A stretch of DNA of 64,000 nt from positions 1,550,001-1,614,000 of the forward strand of contig NZ_CP107996.1 in assembly GCF_036088315.1 (NCBI RefSeq), in the 5' to 3' direction. The position numbers and the translations under genes are program-made. The stretch's first letter is position 1. Each line of letters begins with the position of its first letter. The stretch comes from Streptomyces sp. NBC_00344 (GTDB lineage Bacteria; Actinomycetota; Actinomycetes; Streptomycetales; Streptomycetaceae). The notes below the pieces were generated by a model, which had not been told where the DNA came from, ran no database searches, and worked only from the letters and a program-made list of their open reading frames with translations. Below are positions 26,322 to 37,640 of this stretch, in pieces.

Positions 26322-26388
26322 GCGCAACGGCTACCAGTACATCTCCTGCGCCCCGGGGATGGGCGCGCCATGCCACCCGAACGGGTGG

Positions 26389-28521
<2,133 letters not shown>

Positions 28522-28661
28522 GGGCACCTCCGGCAGTGTCGACCGGCGATGGGCTGGCTGCGGGTGAGCACTCCGGGCCGGTGCTTGATGCTACCGAGCC
28601 CACCATGCGGTGCCGCCCCGCTCCCGCTCAGAGTGAAACGGATCACCCATTCGAGCGAAGT

Positions 28662-29534
28662 CTAAGTGAGGACCGTTTCCTGAAAGGAGGAGTTCAGCGT
28701 GCCCTCGGCGACGATGACCGCGGGACCGGTCATCTCGATCTCGCCGTCGGGCCTCTCAGTGATCACCAGTCGGCCGCCGGGGAGGTCCACCGTGTAGGTG
28801 GCAGGGACACCCGTGACCGCGGGATCCACGCCGTCCCTGCGAGCCGCTGCCACCGCCACGGCGCAGGCGCCCGTTCCGCATGAGCGCGTCTCGCCCGAGC
28901 CGCGCTCATGGACGCGCATCGCCACATGGCGCTCGCCGCGCTCCACCACGAACTCGATATTGACGCCGTCCGGGTAGACGGATGCCGGGGTGAAGGGCGG
29001 TGTGGAGTGCAGTGTTCCGGCATGCGCCAGATCGTCGACAAAGGCGACGGCGTGCGGATTGCCCATGTTCACATTGCGCGCGGGCCAGCTGCGCCCCTCG
29101 ACCGTGACGGTCACTCCCTCTTCGGGGACTGCGGCACGGCCCATCGAGACCGTGATGTCTCCGTTCTTGGCCAGGTGGACCTTCTTCACCCCTCCGCGGG
29201 TGGCCACCGCCAGATCTCCGCCGGCGACCAGACCGGCCTGCTGGAGGTAGTGGGCGAAGACGCGCACACCGTTGCCGCACATCTCGGCCACCGAGCCGTC
29301 GCCGTTGCGGTAGTCCATGAACCACTCGGCCTCCGCGGCCATCTCGCGCGCCTCCGGGTGCGCCGCTGAGCGCACGACATGGAGCAGCCCGTCGCCACCG
29401 ATACCGGCCCTGCGGTCGCACAGGACGGCAACGGCCGATGCGGACAGCCCGATGAGGTTGTCCAGGTCGGGAATGATCACGAAGTCGTTCTCGGTCCCGT
29501 GGCCCTTGAGGAAGGCGGTCTGCGAAGTACTCAC
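28662..29534 (-). CDS. dapF: Diaminopimelate epimerase
   Basis: 290 aa. Converts LL- to meso-diaminopimelate in lysine and peptidoglycan precursor synthesis; Streptomyces walls use the LL form, so here it mainly feeds lysine. Both active-site cysteines are present, in AEMCGNGVRVFAHYL and in RSCGTGACAVAVAA. The N-terminal FLKGHGTENDFVI is typical. Length is slightly above the 270-280 aa average. ATG at 29534. It follows a small membrane protein gene and precedes rshA in the same direction. Confidence 0.97.
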   Translation of the reverse strand: MSTSQTAFLKGHGTENDFVIIPDLDNLIGLSASAVAVLCDRRAGIGGDGLLHVVRSAAHPEAREMAAEAEWFMDYRNGDGSVAEMCGNGVRVFAHYLQQAGLVAGGDLAVATRGGVKKVHLAKNGDITVSMGRAAVPEEGVTVTVEGRSWPARNVNMGNPHAVAFVDDLAHAGTLHSTPPFTPASVYPDGVNIEFVVERGERHVAMRVHERGSGETRSCGTGACAVAVAAARRDGVDPAVTGVPATYTVDLPGGRLVITERPDGEIEMTGPAVIVAEGTLNSSFQETVLT

Positions 29535-29591
29535 ACCGCCATCGTACGAGGTCGCGGCGGCGAGCAGGGCGGCAGCGGGCGGTGGGGGCGA

Positions 29592-30131
29592 TCAGCGCAG
29601 CCGGGCCACGCGACCGACAGCGAGCGCCACGATCACACAGCAGGCCACCGCGTAGAGCCCGAGCACCCGCCAGTCCGGGCGTTCCCCGGATCCTCTGGCC
29701 GGCAGGCCCGGCCAGGTGTACCCCACCCGGCGGGCGGCCATCATCCCCCAGCCGGCGGCGCAACAGCTGATCAGCAGCCCCAGCATGGCGACCACGGGTC
29801 CGCCGTCGCCGAACTCGAAGGCGAGCGGGAACGCGAACATCAGGGATCCGACAGCGGCCAGCACCACGATCGGGGCAAGCTGCCAGATCCGCAGCCGGCG
29901 CTGCGGCCGCAACTCGACCTCGACCTCGGGAGCCACCTCGGGAGTGTCCTGCGCATCGGGCCCGTCGGGGCTCAGCCGAGCCGCTTCTCCCGGGGTTCCC
30001 TGTTCTGTGTCACGAGGGCCGGCCTCCATCGCCACGCGCCCTCCCAACTCGGACTCCACTGTCGATCGAAGCTCGATGATGGCACGCTCGCAGGCCCGCA
30101 AATGACGGGCGGAGCGTCCCGATGCCATCAC
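29592..30131 (-). CDS. Hypothetical membrane protein
   Basis: 179 aa if the ATG at 30131, just 4 bases past the miaA stop, is used. An internal GTG (30035) or ATG (30029) preceded by GGGAGGG is a good alternative and would give about 145 aa. An acidic Pro/Glu-rich stretch is followed by three hydrophobic segments: LAPIVVLAAVGSLMFAFPL, VVAMLGLLISCCAAGWGMM and VLGLYAVACCVIVALAVG. Probably an integral membrane protein with its N-terminus in the cytoplasm. Function unknown. Likely cotranscribed with miaA upstream and dapF downstream. Confidence 0.75.
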   Translation of the reverse strand: MMASGRSARHLRACERAIIELRSTVESELGGRVAMEAGPRDTEQGTPGEAARLSPDGPDAQDTPEVAPEVEVELRPQRRLRIWQLAPIVVLAAVGSLMFAFPLAFEFGDGGPVVAMLGLLISCCAAGWGMMAARRVGYTWPGLPARGSGERPDWRVLGLYAVACCVIVALAVGRVARLR

Positions 30132-30135
30132 GTGA

Positions 30136-31074
30136 TCAGGCTGTGACCGCTCGTTCGACCAACGCCAGCGCCCGCTGCGGAAGTTCCGCCCGGTCGACAG
30201 CGGCCCCGCTCAGCCAGTGCACCCGTGGATCACGCCGGAACCACGAGTCCTGACGGCGGGCGAAGCGCTTGGTGGCACGTACGGTCTCGGCGCGCGCCTC
30301 CTCGTCGGTGCATTCGCCGGCCAGCGCGCCGAGGACCTGCTGATACCCGAGAGCGCGCGAAGCGGTGCGCCCCTCACGCAGCCCCTGGGCCTGCAGCGTG
30401 CGCACCTCCTCGACCAGTCCGGCCTGCCACATCCGGTCGACTCGGCCGGCGATGCGGTCGTCCAGCTCGGGGCGGGCCACGTCGACACCGATCTGCACCG
30501 TGTCGTAGACCGGATCGGGCCCGGGGAGATTGGCGGTGAAGGGCTTGCCGGTGATCTCGATCACCTCGAGGGCCCGGACGATGCGGCGGCCGTTGCTGGG
30601 CAGGATGGCCACAGCGGCTTCCGGGTCCGCGCCGGCAAGCCTCTGGTGCAGTGCTGCGGGGCCGAGACGCACCAGTTCGCCCTCGAGCCGAGCCCTCACT
30701 TCCGGGTCGGTGCCGGGGAATTCGAGCGCGTCAATGGCTCCGCGCACGTACAGCCCCGACCCTCCGACCAGCACCGGTGTACGGCCCAGGGCGAGCAGCC
30801 GGTCGATCTCGGCCCGTGCGAGCCTCTGGTACTCGGCGACGCTGGCCGCCTGGGTGATGTCCCAGATGTCGAGGAGGTGGTGCGGGACACCACCGCGCTC
30901 GTCGATGGTCAATTTGGCGGTGCCGATATCCATCCCTCGGTAGAGCTGCATGGAGTCGGCGTTGACGACCTCGCCACCGAAATGCCGGGCGATGGCGACA
31001 CCCAGATCCGACTTTCCCGCCGCGGTGGGCCCGACGACGGCGATGACCCGCGCTGCGGGAGCTGCACTTCTCAC
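30136..31074 (-). CDS. miaA: tRNA dimethylallyltransferase
   Basis: About 312 aa. Adds the isopentenyl group to A37 of tRNAs reading U-starting codons, the substrate for MiaB encoded 1.5 kb away. The P-loop is VIAVVGPTAAGKSDLGVA; NADSMQLYRGMDIGTAK and VLVGGSGLYVRGAID are family signatures. The frame extends upstream to 31773, but the extra part is low-complexity and overlaps two real genes on the other strand; the GTG at 31074, just before the P-loop, gives normal length though with only a weak GGGG site. Conserved neighbours dapF and miaB support the call. Confidence 0.96.
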   Translation of the reverse strand: MRSAAPAARVIAVVGPTAAGKSDLGVAIARHFGGEVVNADSMQLYRGMDIGTAKLTIDERGGVPHHLLDIWDITQAASVAEYQRLARAEIDRLLALGRTPVLVGGSGLYVRGAIDALEFPGTDPEVRARLEGELVRLGPAALHQRLAGADPEAAVAILPSNGRRIVRALEVIEITGKPFTANLPGPDPVYDTVQIGVDVARPELDDRIAGRVDRMWQAGLVEEVRTLQAQGLREGRTASRALGYQQVLGALAGECTDEEARAETVRATKRFARRQDSWFRRDPRVHWLSGAAVDRAELPQRALALVERAVTA

Positions 31075-31214
31075 AGCCCCAGTCTCGCAAACCCCAGGGC
31101 CCGTCCCCGAACGAGTTACGTGACGCGCGCCGTCCCGCGTTCGTTTTCTGTTCCGAGGTTCCGGTCGGACGTCACGGAATTTCATCGCTCGCACGAGTAT
31201 GTTATGGAGTGAAT

Positions 31215-31454
31215 ATGGGTGTTTTTGCAGTATTTCGCCGCAAGTCCAAGGCTGCGGCCGCGGCCGCGGAGACGGAGGCCACTGCGGAGACAGAGGCCAC
31301 CGTGGAGACGGCGGACTCGGCTGCGGACGGCGCAGCCGGGCCGGAGACGGCTCAGGCCGCCGAGGACGGGGACGCCGACGGCATGGACATCCCGCGACAG
31401 CAGTCGGCCGCAGCGGCCGTCGACAACGAAGCCGGTGAGGGCGCGCGTCAGTAG
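31215..31454 (+). CDS. Small Ala/Glu-rich acidic protein
   Basis: 79 aa. Begins MGVFAVFRRKSKAAAAAAET, then almost entirely Ala, Glu, Thr and Asp, with repeats such as ETEATAETEATVET; it ends EGARQ. ATG at 31215 with GGAG 5 bases upstream; an earlier GTG at 31209 is less likely. No membrane segment. Composition suggests a disordered or coiled helix with a basic N-terminal anchor. Proteins of this type are sometimes labelled gliding motility protein in Streptomyces, with no evidence I know of. It is divergent from miaA and 29 bp upstream of the antitoxin-like gene. Confidence 0.75.
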   Translation: MGVFAVFRRKSKAAAAAAETEATAETEATVETADSAADGAAGPETAQAAEDGDADGMDIPRQQSAAAAVDNEAGEGARQ

Positions 31455-31483
31455 ACCGCCCTCCACAGGGAAGCAGGTCCGTC

Positions 31484-31735
31484 ATGGGACTCATGGACAA
31501 CCTGAAAGCCAGACTCGCGCCTGCCAAGGACAAGGTCTCCGACCTGGCGCTGCAGCACGGGGAGAAGATCGGGCAGGGGCTGGACAAGGCCGCTCGCACG
31601 GTCGACTCCAGAACCAACGGCAAATACAGCGACAGGATCGAGTCGGGCACCGGCAAGGCCAAGGACGCCCTGGACCGGCTCTCGCACAAGGACGACGGCG
31701 GCGGGGACGGCGACACCACACCGCCTGCCGCCTGA
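31484..31735 (+). CDS. MT0933/Rv0909-like antitoxin family protein
   Basis: 83 aa. Begins MGLMDNLKARLAPAKDKVSD, then LALQHGEKIGQGLDKAARTV and a NGKYSDRIESGTGKAKDAL motif, the recognisable pattern of the MT0933-like antitoxin family (Rv0909 in Mycobacterium tuberculosis, paired there with the START-like toxin Rv0910). Here no such toxin gene is adjacent: the neighbours are the Ala/Glu-rich protein upstream and, across a terminator, a dioxygenase-like gene on the other strand. It may therefore have another role in Streptomyces. A hairpin follows the stop. Confidence 0.82.
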   Translation: MGLMDNLKARLAPAKDKVSDLALQHGEKIGQGLDKAARTVDSRTNGKYSDRIESGTGKAKDALDRLSHKDDGGGDGDTTPPAA

Positions 31736-31745
31736 CCGCGGACAC

Positions 31746-31782
31746 CGGGCGCCCATGGAGCAGCACGCCTCATGGGTGCCCG
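31746..31782 (+). terminator. Hairpin terminator after the antitoxin-like gene
   Basis: CGGGCGCCCATG at 31746-31757 pairs with CATGGGTGCCCG at 31771-31782 (12 bp, one G-T pair, 13-base loop), starting 11 bases after the stop. Confidence 0.65.
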
Positions 31783-31900
31783 TCCGTGTGCCCGTGGACG
31801 CCGCCGCGGGGATGTGCTGTGCGGACCAGGAGGTGTGTGGCCACCGGACCCGTCCTGCCAGGACCTCTCGGCCGGTACTCCCAGGACCTCGGGAGCGCCG

Positions 31901-32617
31901 TCAGGACCAGACGGCGACGAAGTAACCGACGCCGTAGGGAGCGTCCTCGTACAACAGCCGGCCGCTCAGCGCGGCGCCATCGGCCGCTCCGGCAAGGATC
32001 TGCCAGGGCGCACGGCCCACGGCCTTCAGCTCGGAGGCAAGCCGGGGGTCCAGCGCCCGGAGCGCGGCGAAGTCCGCCGATGCCAGCGCTCGGGCGGCGG
32101 TGGCGTCGAACGCGGCAGCACGTTCGTCCAGGTAACCGGGTGCCTTGAGGGTGCGGCAGGCGCTCCCGTCGCCCATCACCAGCAGGGCGACCCGCTCGCC
32201 GCGGACAGCGAGGTCCCGGCCAACCTGCAGGCAGCGCTCCGGTTCCAGGGGTTCGCCGACGCCGAGCGCCTCGACCGGTGAGTCCGCCCAGTCCGCGCGG
32301 TCGAGCAGCCAGGCGCCCACGGCCAGTGCGGCCGGCAGCTCCCGGTCCGGTGAGGAGCCGGCGGCCGCCGCACCCAGACGCACCTGGAGATCGACCCCGA
32401 ATCCGCGGAAGGAGCCGACGGCTCCGTGCGGATGCGGGCCCCGGCCCGCGGCGTCGGCCGGGCCGACAACGATCAGACGGTCGGGCCTGGCAGCGGCCAG
32501 CACTCCCAGAGCATCGAGGCAGGCGTCCCTGGCGGCATCGAGCTCGGGTGCCGCGCCGGCGGCGACCTCGGGCACGAGCAGCGGCGGGCAGGGGCAGACG
32601 GCGGCGGCTACGAGCAT
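31901..32617 (-). CDS. Class III extradiol dioxygenase-like protein
   Basis: 238 aa. Begins MLVAAAVCPCPPLLVPEVAA and has RLIVVGPADAAGRG, VALLVMGDGSACRTLKAPGY and a C-terminal YEDAPYGVGYFVAVW. The fold and motifs place it with LigB-like extradiol dioxygenases and their many non-catabolic relatives. The usual pair of N-terminal His metal ligands is not obvious (the first block has Cys-Pro-Cys-Pro instead of His), so dioxygenase activity is doubtful. Conserved next to miaB in Streptomyces; only 33 bp separate it from the miaB stop, so they are probably cotranscribed. Confidence 0.8.
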   Translation of the reverse strand: MLVAAAVCPCPPLLVPEVAAGAAPELDAARDACLDALGVLAAARPDRLIVVGPADAAGRGPHPHGAVGSFRGFGVDLQVRLGAAAAGSSPDRELPAALAVGAWLLDRADWADSPVEALGVGEPLEPERCLQVGRDLAVRGERVALLVMGDGSACRTLKAPGYLDERAAAFDATAARALASADFAALRALDPRLASELKAVGRAPWQILAGAADGAALSGRLLYEDAPYGVGYFVAVWS

Positions 32618-32650
32618 GATCCGCAGCCTAGCCCCGCCCGTCGCGCCCCG

Positions 32651-34144
32651 TCACCGCTGGTCGCAGCCACTCCCCCCGGCCGCGGCGGGCTGCGGCGCCG
32701 GGGCGCCGATCGTCGGCAGCCCGAGCATCACACCGGCGGGACCGGCCGCCGGGGCTGCGTTGCGCTTCTCCCAGGCGTCTCCGGCGCGGGTGCGCCGTAC
32801 GGCAGTGGTCGGGCCCTCCGCGAGCAGGTGGTGCGGGGCGGCGTAGGTGATGTCGACGGTCACCACGTCTCCGGGCCGCACCGCGGCCTCCGGTTTGGTG
32901 AAGTGGACGAGGCGGCTGTCGGGCGCCCGCCCGGAGAGTCGGTGCGTGGCACCGTCCTTGCGGCCCTCGCCCTCCGCGACCATGACCTCCACGGTGCGGC
33001 CGACCTGGGTCTTGTTCTCCGCCCAGGAAATCTCCTCCTGGAGGGCCGAGAGGCGCATGTAGCGCTCCTGCACGACCTCCTTGGGGACCTGGCCCTCCAT
33101 GGTCGCGGCAGGAGTGCCCGGCCGCTTGGAGTACTGGAAGGTGAAGGCCTGCGCGAAACGCGCCTCGCGGACCGCGTGCATCGTCTGCTGGAAATCCTCC
33201 TCGGTCTCGCCGGGGAAGCCCACGATGATGTCGGTGGAGATGGCGGCGTGCGGAATCGCGGCACGCACCTTCTCGATGATCCCGAGGAAACGCTCCTGCC
33301 GGTACGAACGCCGCATGGCCTTGAGGATCGTGTCCGAGCCCGACTGCATCGGCATGTGCAGTTGCGGCATCACATTCGGGGTCTCGGCCATCGCCAGTAT
33401 CACGTCGTCGGTGAAGTCCCGTGGATGCGGCGATGTGAAGCGGACCCGCTCCAGGCCCTCGATCGACCCACAGGCCCGCAGCAGCTTGGAGAACGCTTCG
33501 CGGTCGCCGATGTCCGAGCCGTAGGCGTTGACGTTCTGGCCGAGCAGAGTGACCTCGGAAACGCCCTCGGCGACCAGTGCCTCGATCTCGGCGAGAATGT
33601 CGCCGGGACGGCGGTCCTTCTCCTTGCCACGCAGCGCGGGGACGATGCAGAAGGTGCAGGTGTTGTTGCACCCGACGGAGATCGACACCCACGCGGCGTA
33701 CGCGCTCTCGCGCCGCGTCGGCAGGGTCGAGGGGAACGCCTCGAGGGACTCCGCGATCTCGACCTGCGCCTCTTCCTGGACGCGGGCCCGCTCCAGAAGC
33801 ACCGGGAGCTTGCCGATGTTGTGGGTCCCGAAGACCACATCCACCCAGGGCGCCCGCTGGACGATGGTGTCACGGTCCTTCTGAGCCAGGCAGCCACCGA
33901 CCGCGATCTGCATCCCGGGCCGTTTGGTCTTCATCGGCGCGAGCCTGCCGAGGTTGCCGTACAGCTTGTTGTCGGCGTTCTCCCGCACCGCGCAGGTGTT
34001 GAAGACGACCACATCGGCATCCCCGTCGGCACCCTCGGGTGCGCGGACGTACCCGGCACCCTCCAGAAGGCCCGACAGCCGCTCGCTGTCGTGCACATTC
34101 ATCTGGCAGCCGTACGTCTTCACTTCGTAAGTCTTGGCGCTCAT
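32651..34144 (-). CDS. miaB: tRNA-2-methylthio-N6-dimethylallyladenosine synthase
   Basis: About 497 aa radical-SAM methylthiotransferase acting on the tRNA base prepared by MiaA. The N-terminal domain has the auxiliary-cluster cysteines in [26 protein letters not shown] and [10 protein letters not shown]; the radical-SAM cluster is [22 protein letters not shown] and a C-terminal TRAM domain ([13 protein letters not shown]) follow. A 55-residue Ala/Pro/Gly-rich tail ends with GGSGCDQR. The start is the ATG at 34144 ([13 protein letters not shown]); the open frame upstream to 34354 has no support. It is divergent from the TAXI binding-protein gene. Confidence 0.97.
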   Translation of the reverse strand: MSAKTYEVKTYGCQMNVHDSERLSGLLEGAGYVRAPEGADGDADVVVFNTCAVRENADNKLYGNLGRLAPMKTKRPGMQIAVGGCLAQKDRDTIVQRAPWVDVVFGTHNIGKLPVLLERARVQEEAQVEIAESLEAFPSTLPTRRESAYAAWVSISVGCNNTCTFCIVPALRGKEKDRRPGDILAEIEALVAEGVSEVTLLGQNVNAYGSDIGDREAFSKLLRACGSIEGLERVRFTSPHPRDFTDDVILAMAETPNVMPQLHMPMQSGSDTILKAMRRSYRQERFLGIIEKVRAAIPHAAISTDIIVGFPGETEEDFQQTMHAVREARFAQAFTFQYSKRPGTPAATMEGQVPKEVVQERYMRLSALQEEISWAENKTQVGRTVEVMVAEGEGRKDGATHRLSGRAPDSRLVHFTKPEAAVRPGDVVTVDITYAAPHHLLAEGPTTAVRRTRAGDAWEKRNAAPAAGPAGVMLGLPTIGAPAPQPAAAGGSGCDQR

Positions 34145-34214
34145 ATCGCATCCCAGGGTACGGGCACCGGGACCCCCTGGCCCTCGGGGGGAATGAACTG
34201 GCAGGATCACGCGC

Positions 34215-35210
34215 ATGTTCCCGGCCTTGTCCCGCATCAGCCGCCGCCGCGCCCTCCAGGGCTCGGCGGCAGCACTGGTGGTCCTCGGACTGTTGATGTG
34301 GTGGCTGCTGCCCATCGGACCGTCCTCCCCCCGCGGCTCCGTCACCTTCAGCACGGGGGTCAGGACCGGCGTCTACCAGCTCTACGGAAAACTGCTGCAG
34401 CCGACGCTGGCGCGTGATCTGCCCGGCGTGAAGATCGCCCTGCAACCGAGCGAGGGTTCACAGCAGAACCTCGCGAGGGTGGCGACGGGCAAGGCCGACT
34501 TCACCATCGCCACCGCCGACGCCATCGCCAAGTACATCGCCGACGGCAAGGCCGGAGCGGACCGGCTGCGCGGTTGCGCGCGGCTGTACGACGACTACGT
34601 ACAGCTCGTCGTGGACGACGGGTCCGCCGTGCGGCGTGCGCGCGATCTGCGGCACAAGCGGGTGGCCGTGGGCCAGCCGGGATCGGGGGTGCGCCTGATC
34701 GCGGAGCGGGTGCTGCGGGCCGCCGGGCTGGATCCGCAGAAGGACATCACCCCGGTGCCGGCCGGGATCGACACCGGCCCCGCGCTGCTGGACGCCGGGA
34801 AGATCGACGCGTTCTTCTGGTCCGGCGGACTCCCGACGGACGCGGTGCGCAATCTGGCCTCACGCCATCCGGTCCGGCTCGTTCCGCTGGACGACATGGT
34901 GTCCAGGCTGCACTCGGGCGGCGGGACCACCCGCTACTACCGCTCCGCCGTCATCCCGGGAGACGCCTACCTCGATGCACGCAACAGCGGCGCCGTCCCG
35001 ACCGTCGCGGTGGCCAACGTGCTGGTCACCACCGACCGCGAGGACCCGGAGCTGACCGAGGCCTTCACCCGCAGCGTGATAGGCAGCCGTGACCGGATCG
35101 GCCGCCAGGTGCACGCGGCGCAACTGGTGGACGTACGCACAGCGATCTACACGGACCCGTTGAAGCTGCACGACGGCGCCCGGCGCTACTACCGGTCGGC
35201 CAAACCCTAG
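34215..35210 (+). CDS. TAXI-family TRAP transporter solute-binding protein
   Basis: 331 aa. Residues 1-35 carry Arg-rich and hydrophobic parts ([20 protein letters not shown]) that export or anchor it outside the membrane. The mature part starts [20 protein letters not shown] and has [19 protein letters not shown] and [20 protein letters not shown], the TAXI pattern. These proteins normally feed a fused TRAP permease, but none is present here; instead the gene runs tail-to-tail into the sensor kinase, sharing 4 bases. It may serve as an extracellular ligand detector for the kinase or work with a distant permease. The ligand could be glutamate or a related carboxylate, as some TAXI proteins bind it; that is inference. 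Confidence 0.88.
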   Translation: MFPALSRISRRRALQGSAAALVVLGLLMWWLLPIGPSSPRGSVTFSTGVRTGVYQLYGKLLQPTLARDLPGVKIALQPSEGSQQNLARVATGKADFTIATADAIAKYIADGKAGADRLRGCARLYDDYVQLVVDDGSAVRRARDLRHKRVAVGQPGSGVRLIAERVLRAAGLDPQKDITPVPAGIDTGPALLDAGKIDAFFWSGGLPTDAVRNLASRHPVRLVPLDDMVSRLHSGGGTTRYYRSAVIPGDAYLDARNSGAVPTVAVANVLVTTDREDPELTEAFTRSVIGSRDRIGRQVHAAQLVDVRTAIYTDPLKLHDGARRYYRSAKP

Positions 35211-36628
35211 CTGGCGCCCCGGTCCGGGGCTGCCCGGGCATGCGGTGCCGTACGCGGCACGCTGACCGTCACCCGCAGCCCGTGCGGTTCGTTCTGTTCG
35301 TACGTCATCGAGCCCCCACCCGTGGTGAGCAGCGCCCTCGAGATGGAGAGGCCCAGGCCCGAGCCCTTGACGTTCTGATGCCTGCTGCTGCGCCAGAAGC
35401 GGTCGCCGATCCGGGCAAGCTCGTCCTGGTTCAGGCCGGGGCCCCCGTCGGCCACGCTGATCTTGGACGCGGCGTCGTGCGAGGAGACCGTGACGACGAC
35501 CCGCTCCCCTTCCGGGGTGAACTTCAGCGCGTTGTCGATCACCGCGTCGAGTGCGCTGGAGAGCGCGACGGGGTCCACCCAGGCGGTGGCAGCGGCGGAG
35601 CCCTCCTCGGTCAGCCGGACCCCCTTGCCGTCGGCGAGCGGGCGCCAGGCCGCGACCCGCTCCGCAGCCAGTTCGGCGATGTCCATGAGACGCAGTTCGG
35701 CGTCGGTGTGTTCGGCCAGTGCCAGGTCCAGGAGATCGTCGAGCACCTCGGCGAGGCGCTTGCCCTCTGTCCGCACCGAAGCGATCTCCTCGTTGCCCTC
35801 GGGGAGCTCGAAGGCGAGCAGTTCGATCCTCAGCAGCAGCGCCGCCAACGGGTTGCGCAACTGGTGGGAGGCATCGGCGACAAAGGCCCTCTGCTGTTCC
35901 AGAACGTCCTCGACGTTGTCCGCCATCTCGTTGAACGCGCGGGCCAGACGGCGGAGTTCGGGCGGACCACCGCCGGGCGCGACCCGTGACTTCATCCGCC
36001 CGGTCGCGATGTCGTGCGTGGCCGCGTCCAGCGTCCGCACCGGCAGCAGCACCCATCCGGTGAGCCGGATGGCTGCTCCCAGCGCCAGCAGCATGGCCGC
36101 CGTCTCCCCGGCGGCGATCAGCAGCCAGCCCCGGACGATCCGCGAACGCATCTCTCCGGTGGGCGAGTCGGTCACCACCACCGCGATGACGTCGCCGTTC
36201 CTGACCACCGGCGACGCGACGATCAGGCGGCCCCTTCCCCATGGCCAGACCTGCGAGGGATCCCGGCTGCGCCGTCCGGCGAGCGCCTCCTGGAATGCCT
36301 GCAGCCCCTCACCCGCGGACGGCACCGACCAGAACCGCGGAGCGGCGGCCATGGCTTGGCCGTCACGGTAGAAGACACCGGCCCGGATGCCGTAAACCGT
36401 CTCGTAGCGGGCGAGTTCGTGCTGCAGCGTGTCGTGCCGCTCGCCCTCGCTGGCCGGGATCTCGGTGACGAACTGCGCCTCGGCGGCAATCCGCGCGGTG
36501 TCGTCCAGCCGGTCGACGATCACCTTCTGCTGCTGTGCCTCGGCCACACTCAGAGCGAGCGGGAATCCGAGCGCGAGCAGCACTCCGGCCATGAGGACAA
36601 TGAGCAGCGGTAGCAGCCTGGCACGCAT
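35207..36628 (-). CDS. gluK: Sensor histidine kinase, GluK-type
   Basis: 473 aa. Helix at residues 4-30, an extracellular sensor region of about 135 residues (to ~163), a second helix WLLIAAGETAAMLLALGAAI, then HAMP, dimerisation domain with phospho-acceptor His255 in FVADASHQLRNPLAALL, and the ATPase domain (DNALKFTPEGE, GGPGLNQDEL, GSGLGLSISRALL). It lies 16 bp after the response regulator gene and the pair is divergent from gluABCD, the place of the glutamate-sensing GluR-GluK system of S. coelicolor, so I adopt that name. The 3' end overlaps the TAXI gene on the other strand by 4 bases. Confidence 0.92.
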   Translation of the reverse strand: MRARLLPLLIVLMAGVLLALGFPLALSVAEAQQQKVIVDRLDDTARIAAEAQFVTEIPASEGERHDTLQHELARYETVYGIRAGVFYRDGQAMAAAPRFWSVPSAGEGLQAFQEALAGRRSRDPSQVWPWGRGRLIVASPVVRNGDVIAVVVTDSPTGEMRSRIVRGWLLIAAGETAAMLLALGAAIRLTGWVLLPVRTLDAATHDIATGRMKSRVAPGGGPPELRRLARAFNEMADNVEDVLEQQRAFVADASHQLRNPLAALLLRIELLAFELPEGNEEIASVRTEGKRLAEVLDDLLDLALAEHTDAELRLMDIAELAAERVAAWRPLADGKGVRLTEEGSAAATAWVDPVALSSALDAVIDNALKFTPEGERVVVTVSSHDAASKISVADGGPGLNQDELARIGDRFWRSSRHQNVKGSGLGLSISRALLTTGGGSMTYEQNEPHGLRVTVSVPRTAPHARAAPDRGAS

Positions 36629-36644
36629 CGGAAGGTGACGCGCC

Positions 36645-37340
36645 TCAGGCCGCGGCAGGCGCGACGAGCCGGTAGCCCACGCCCCGCACGGTCTCGATCA
36701 GCGCGGGCATGTGCAGCTTGGAACGCAGGGAAGCCACATGCACCTCGAGAGTGCGTCCGGTCCCCTCCCAGCTGGTCTGCCAGACCTCGCTGATGATCTG
36801 CTCCCTGCGGAAGACGACACCCGGGCGCTGGGCGAGCAGCGCGAGCAGGTCGAACTCCTTGCGAGTGAGCTGGATCTCCTCGCCTTCGATGCTGACCCTC
36901 CGGGTGGGCAGCTGTATCTCGACCGGACCGAGGCTCAGCGCGACGGCAGGTACCGACCCGGTGTCCTCACCCGTCGACGTGCGGCGGCTGACGGCATGGA
37001 TACGGGCCAGCAGCTCCCCGGTGTCGTAGGGCTTGACTACGTAGTCGTCTGCGCCGAGGTTCAGCCCGTGGATCCGTGAGCGCACATCGGCCCGGGCAGT
37101 CACCATGATCACCGGCGTGACGGTGCGCTTGCGGATCTTGCCGCAGACCTCGTAACCGTCCTGGTCGGGCAGCCCGAGATCCAGCAGGATGACCCCGAAG
37201 GGCTCCTCGTCGTCGGGCAGCAGGGCGCGCAGTGCCTCCTCGCCGCTACGGGCGTGCACGACCCTGAAGCCGTGTCTGGCCAGTACGGCGGACAGCGCAG
37301 CGGCCACATGGTTGTCGTCCTCGACGAGCAGCAGTCGCAT
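36645..37340 (-). CDS. gluR: OmpR-family response regulator, GluR-type
   Basis: 231 aa. Receiver domain with acidic pocket (VEDDN, residues 6-10), phospho-acceptor Asp54 in [15 protein letters not shown] and Lys103 in DDYVVKPYD; then a winged-helix DNA-binding domain with [17 protein letters not shown] and [13 protein letters not shown], ending in [16 protein letters not shown] at 37340 behind GGGAGGGGGC. Gene order and divergence from gluABCD indicate that it activates the glutamate uptake operon when GluK senses extracellular glutamate; that role rests on the S. coelicolor orthologue. Confidence 0.94.
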   Translation of the reverse strand: MRLLLVEDDNHVAAALSAVLARHGFRVVHARSGEEALRALLPDDEEPFGVILLDLGLPDQDGYEVCGKIRKRTVTPVIMVTARADVRSRIHGLNLGADDYVVKPYDTGELLARIHAVSRRTSTGEDTGSVPAVALSLGPVEIQLPTRRVSIEGEEIQLTRKEFDLLALLAQRPGVVFRREQIISEVWQTSWEGTGRTLEVHVASLRSKLHMPALIETVRGVGYRLVAPAAA

Positions 37341-37471
37341 GTGCCCCCTCCCGTTGTGCGGTCCACGTTCCAGCTGTACCGGCATTCACAGGTACCAGGG
37401 CATCCACGCCGATGGCTGCCGCACCAGTCAAGGGCCTTCATGCTGTCACCGGGTTTCCGTTATGCACCCGG

Positions 37472-37503
37472 TACTCCGATCATGACCATGTTCACGCGGA
37501 GTA
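37472..37503. promoter_or_regulatory. Inverted repeat in the gluR-gluA intergenic region
   Basis: TACTCCG at 37472-37478 and CGGAGTA at 37497-37503, 18 bases apart, the clearest symmetry in the 300 bp between the divergent gluR and gluA starts. It may be a GluR or other regulator site. The rest of the gap is AT-richer than its surroundings, as a promoter region would be, and holds no gene. Confidence 0.35.
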
Positions 37504-37640
37504 TCCGGAGACTACCGGCGTGCAACCGATTCGTGATGCTCAAGTTCCGCTCAGATGTAATGACGCTGGTCGTTACAGCTCACTACTGTCCTTCGAACCA
37601 CGACTGCCCTAGCAGCCGAGGAGGACGGAGCGAACAGCCG

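Noticed and set aside
31075..31773. Upstream extension of miaA to 545 residues
   Set aside because: The extra 233 codons are low-complexity, overlap the two small genes on the other strand and precede the P-loop, which belongs near the N-terminus.
32426..34417. 663-codon open frame on the plus strand opposite miaB
   Set aside because: An antisense shadow of miaB caused by high GC third positions; no ribosome site, composition unlike a protein, and miaB motifs are complete.
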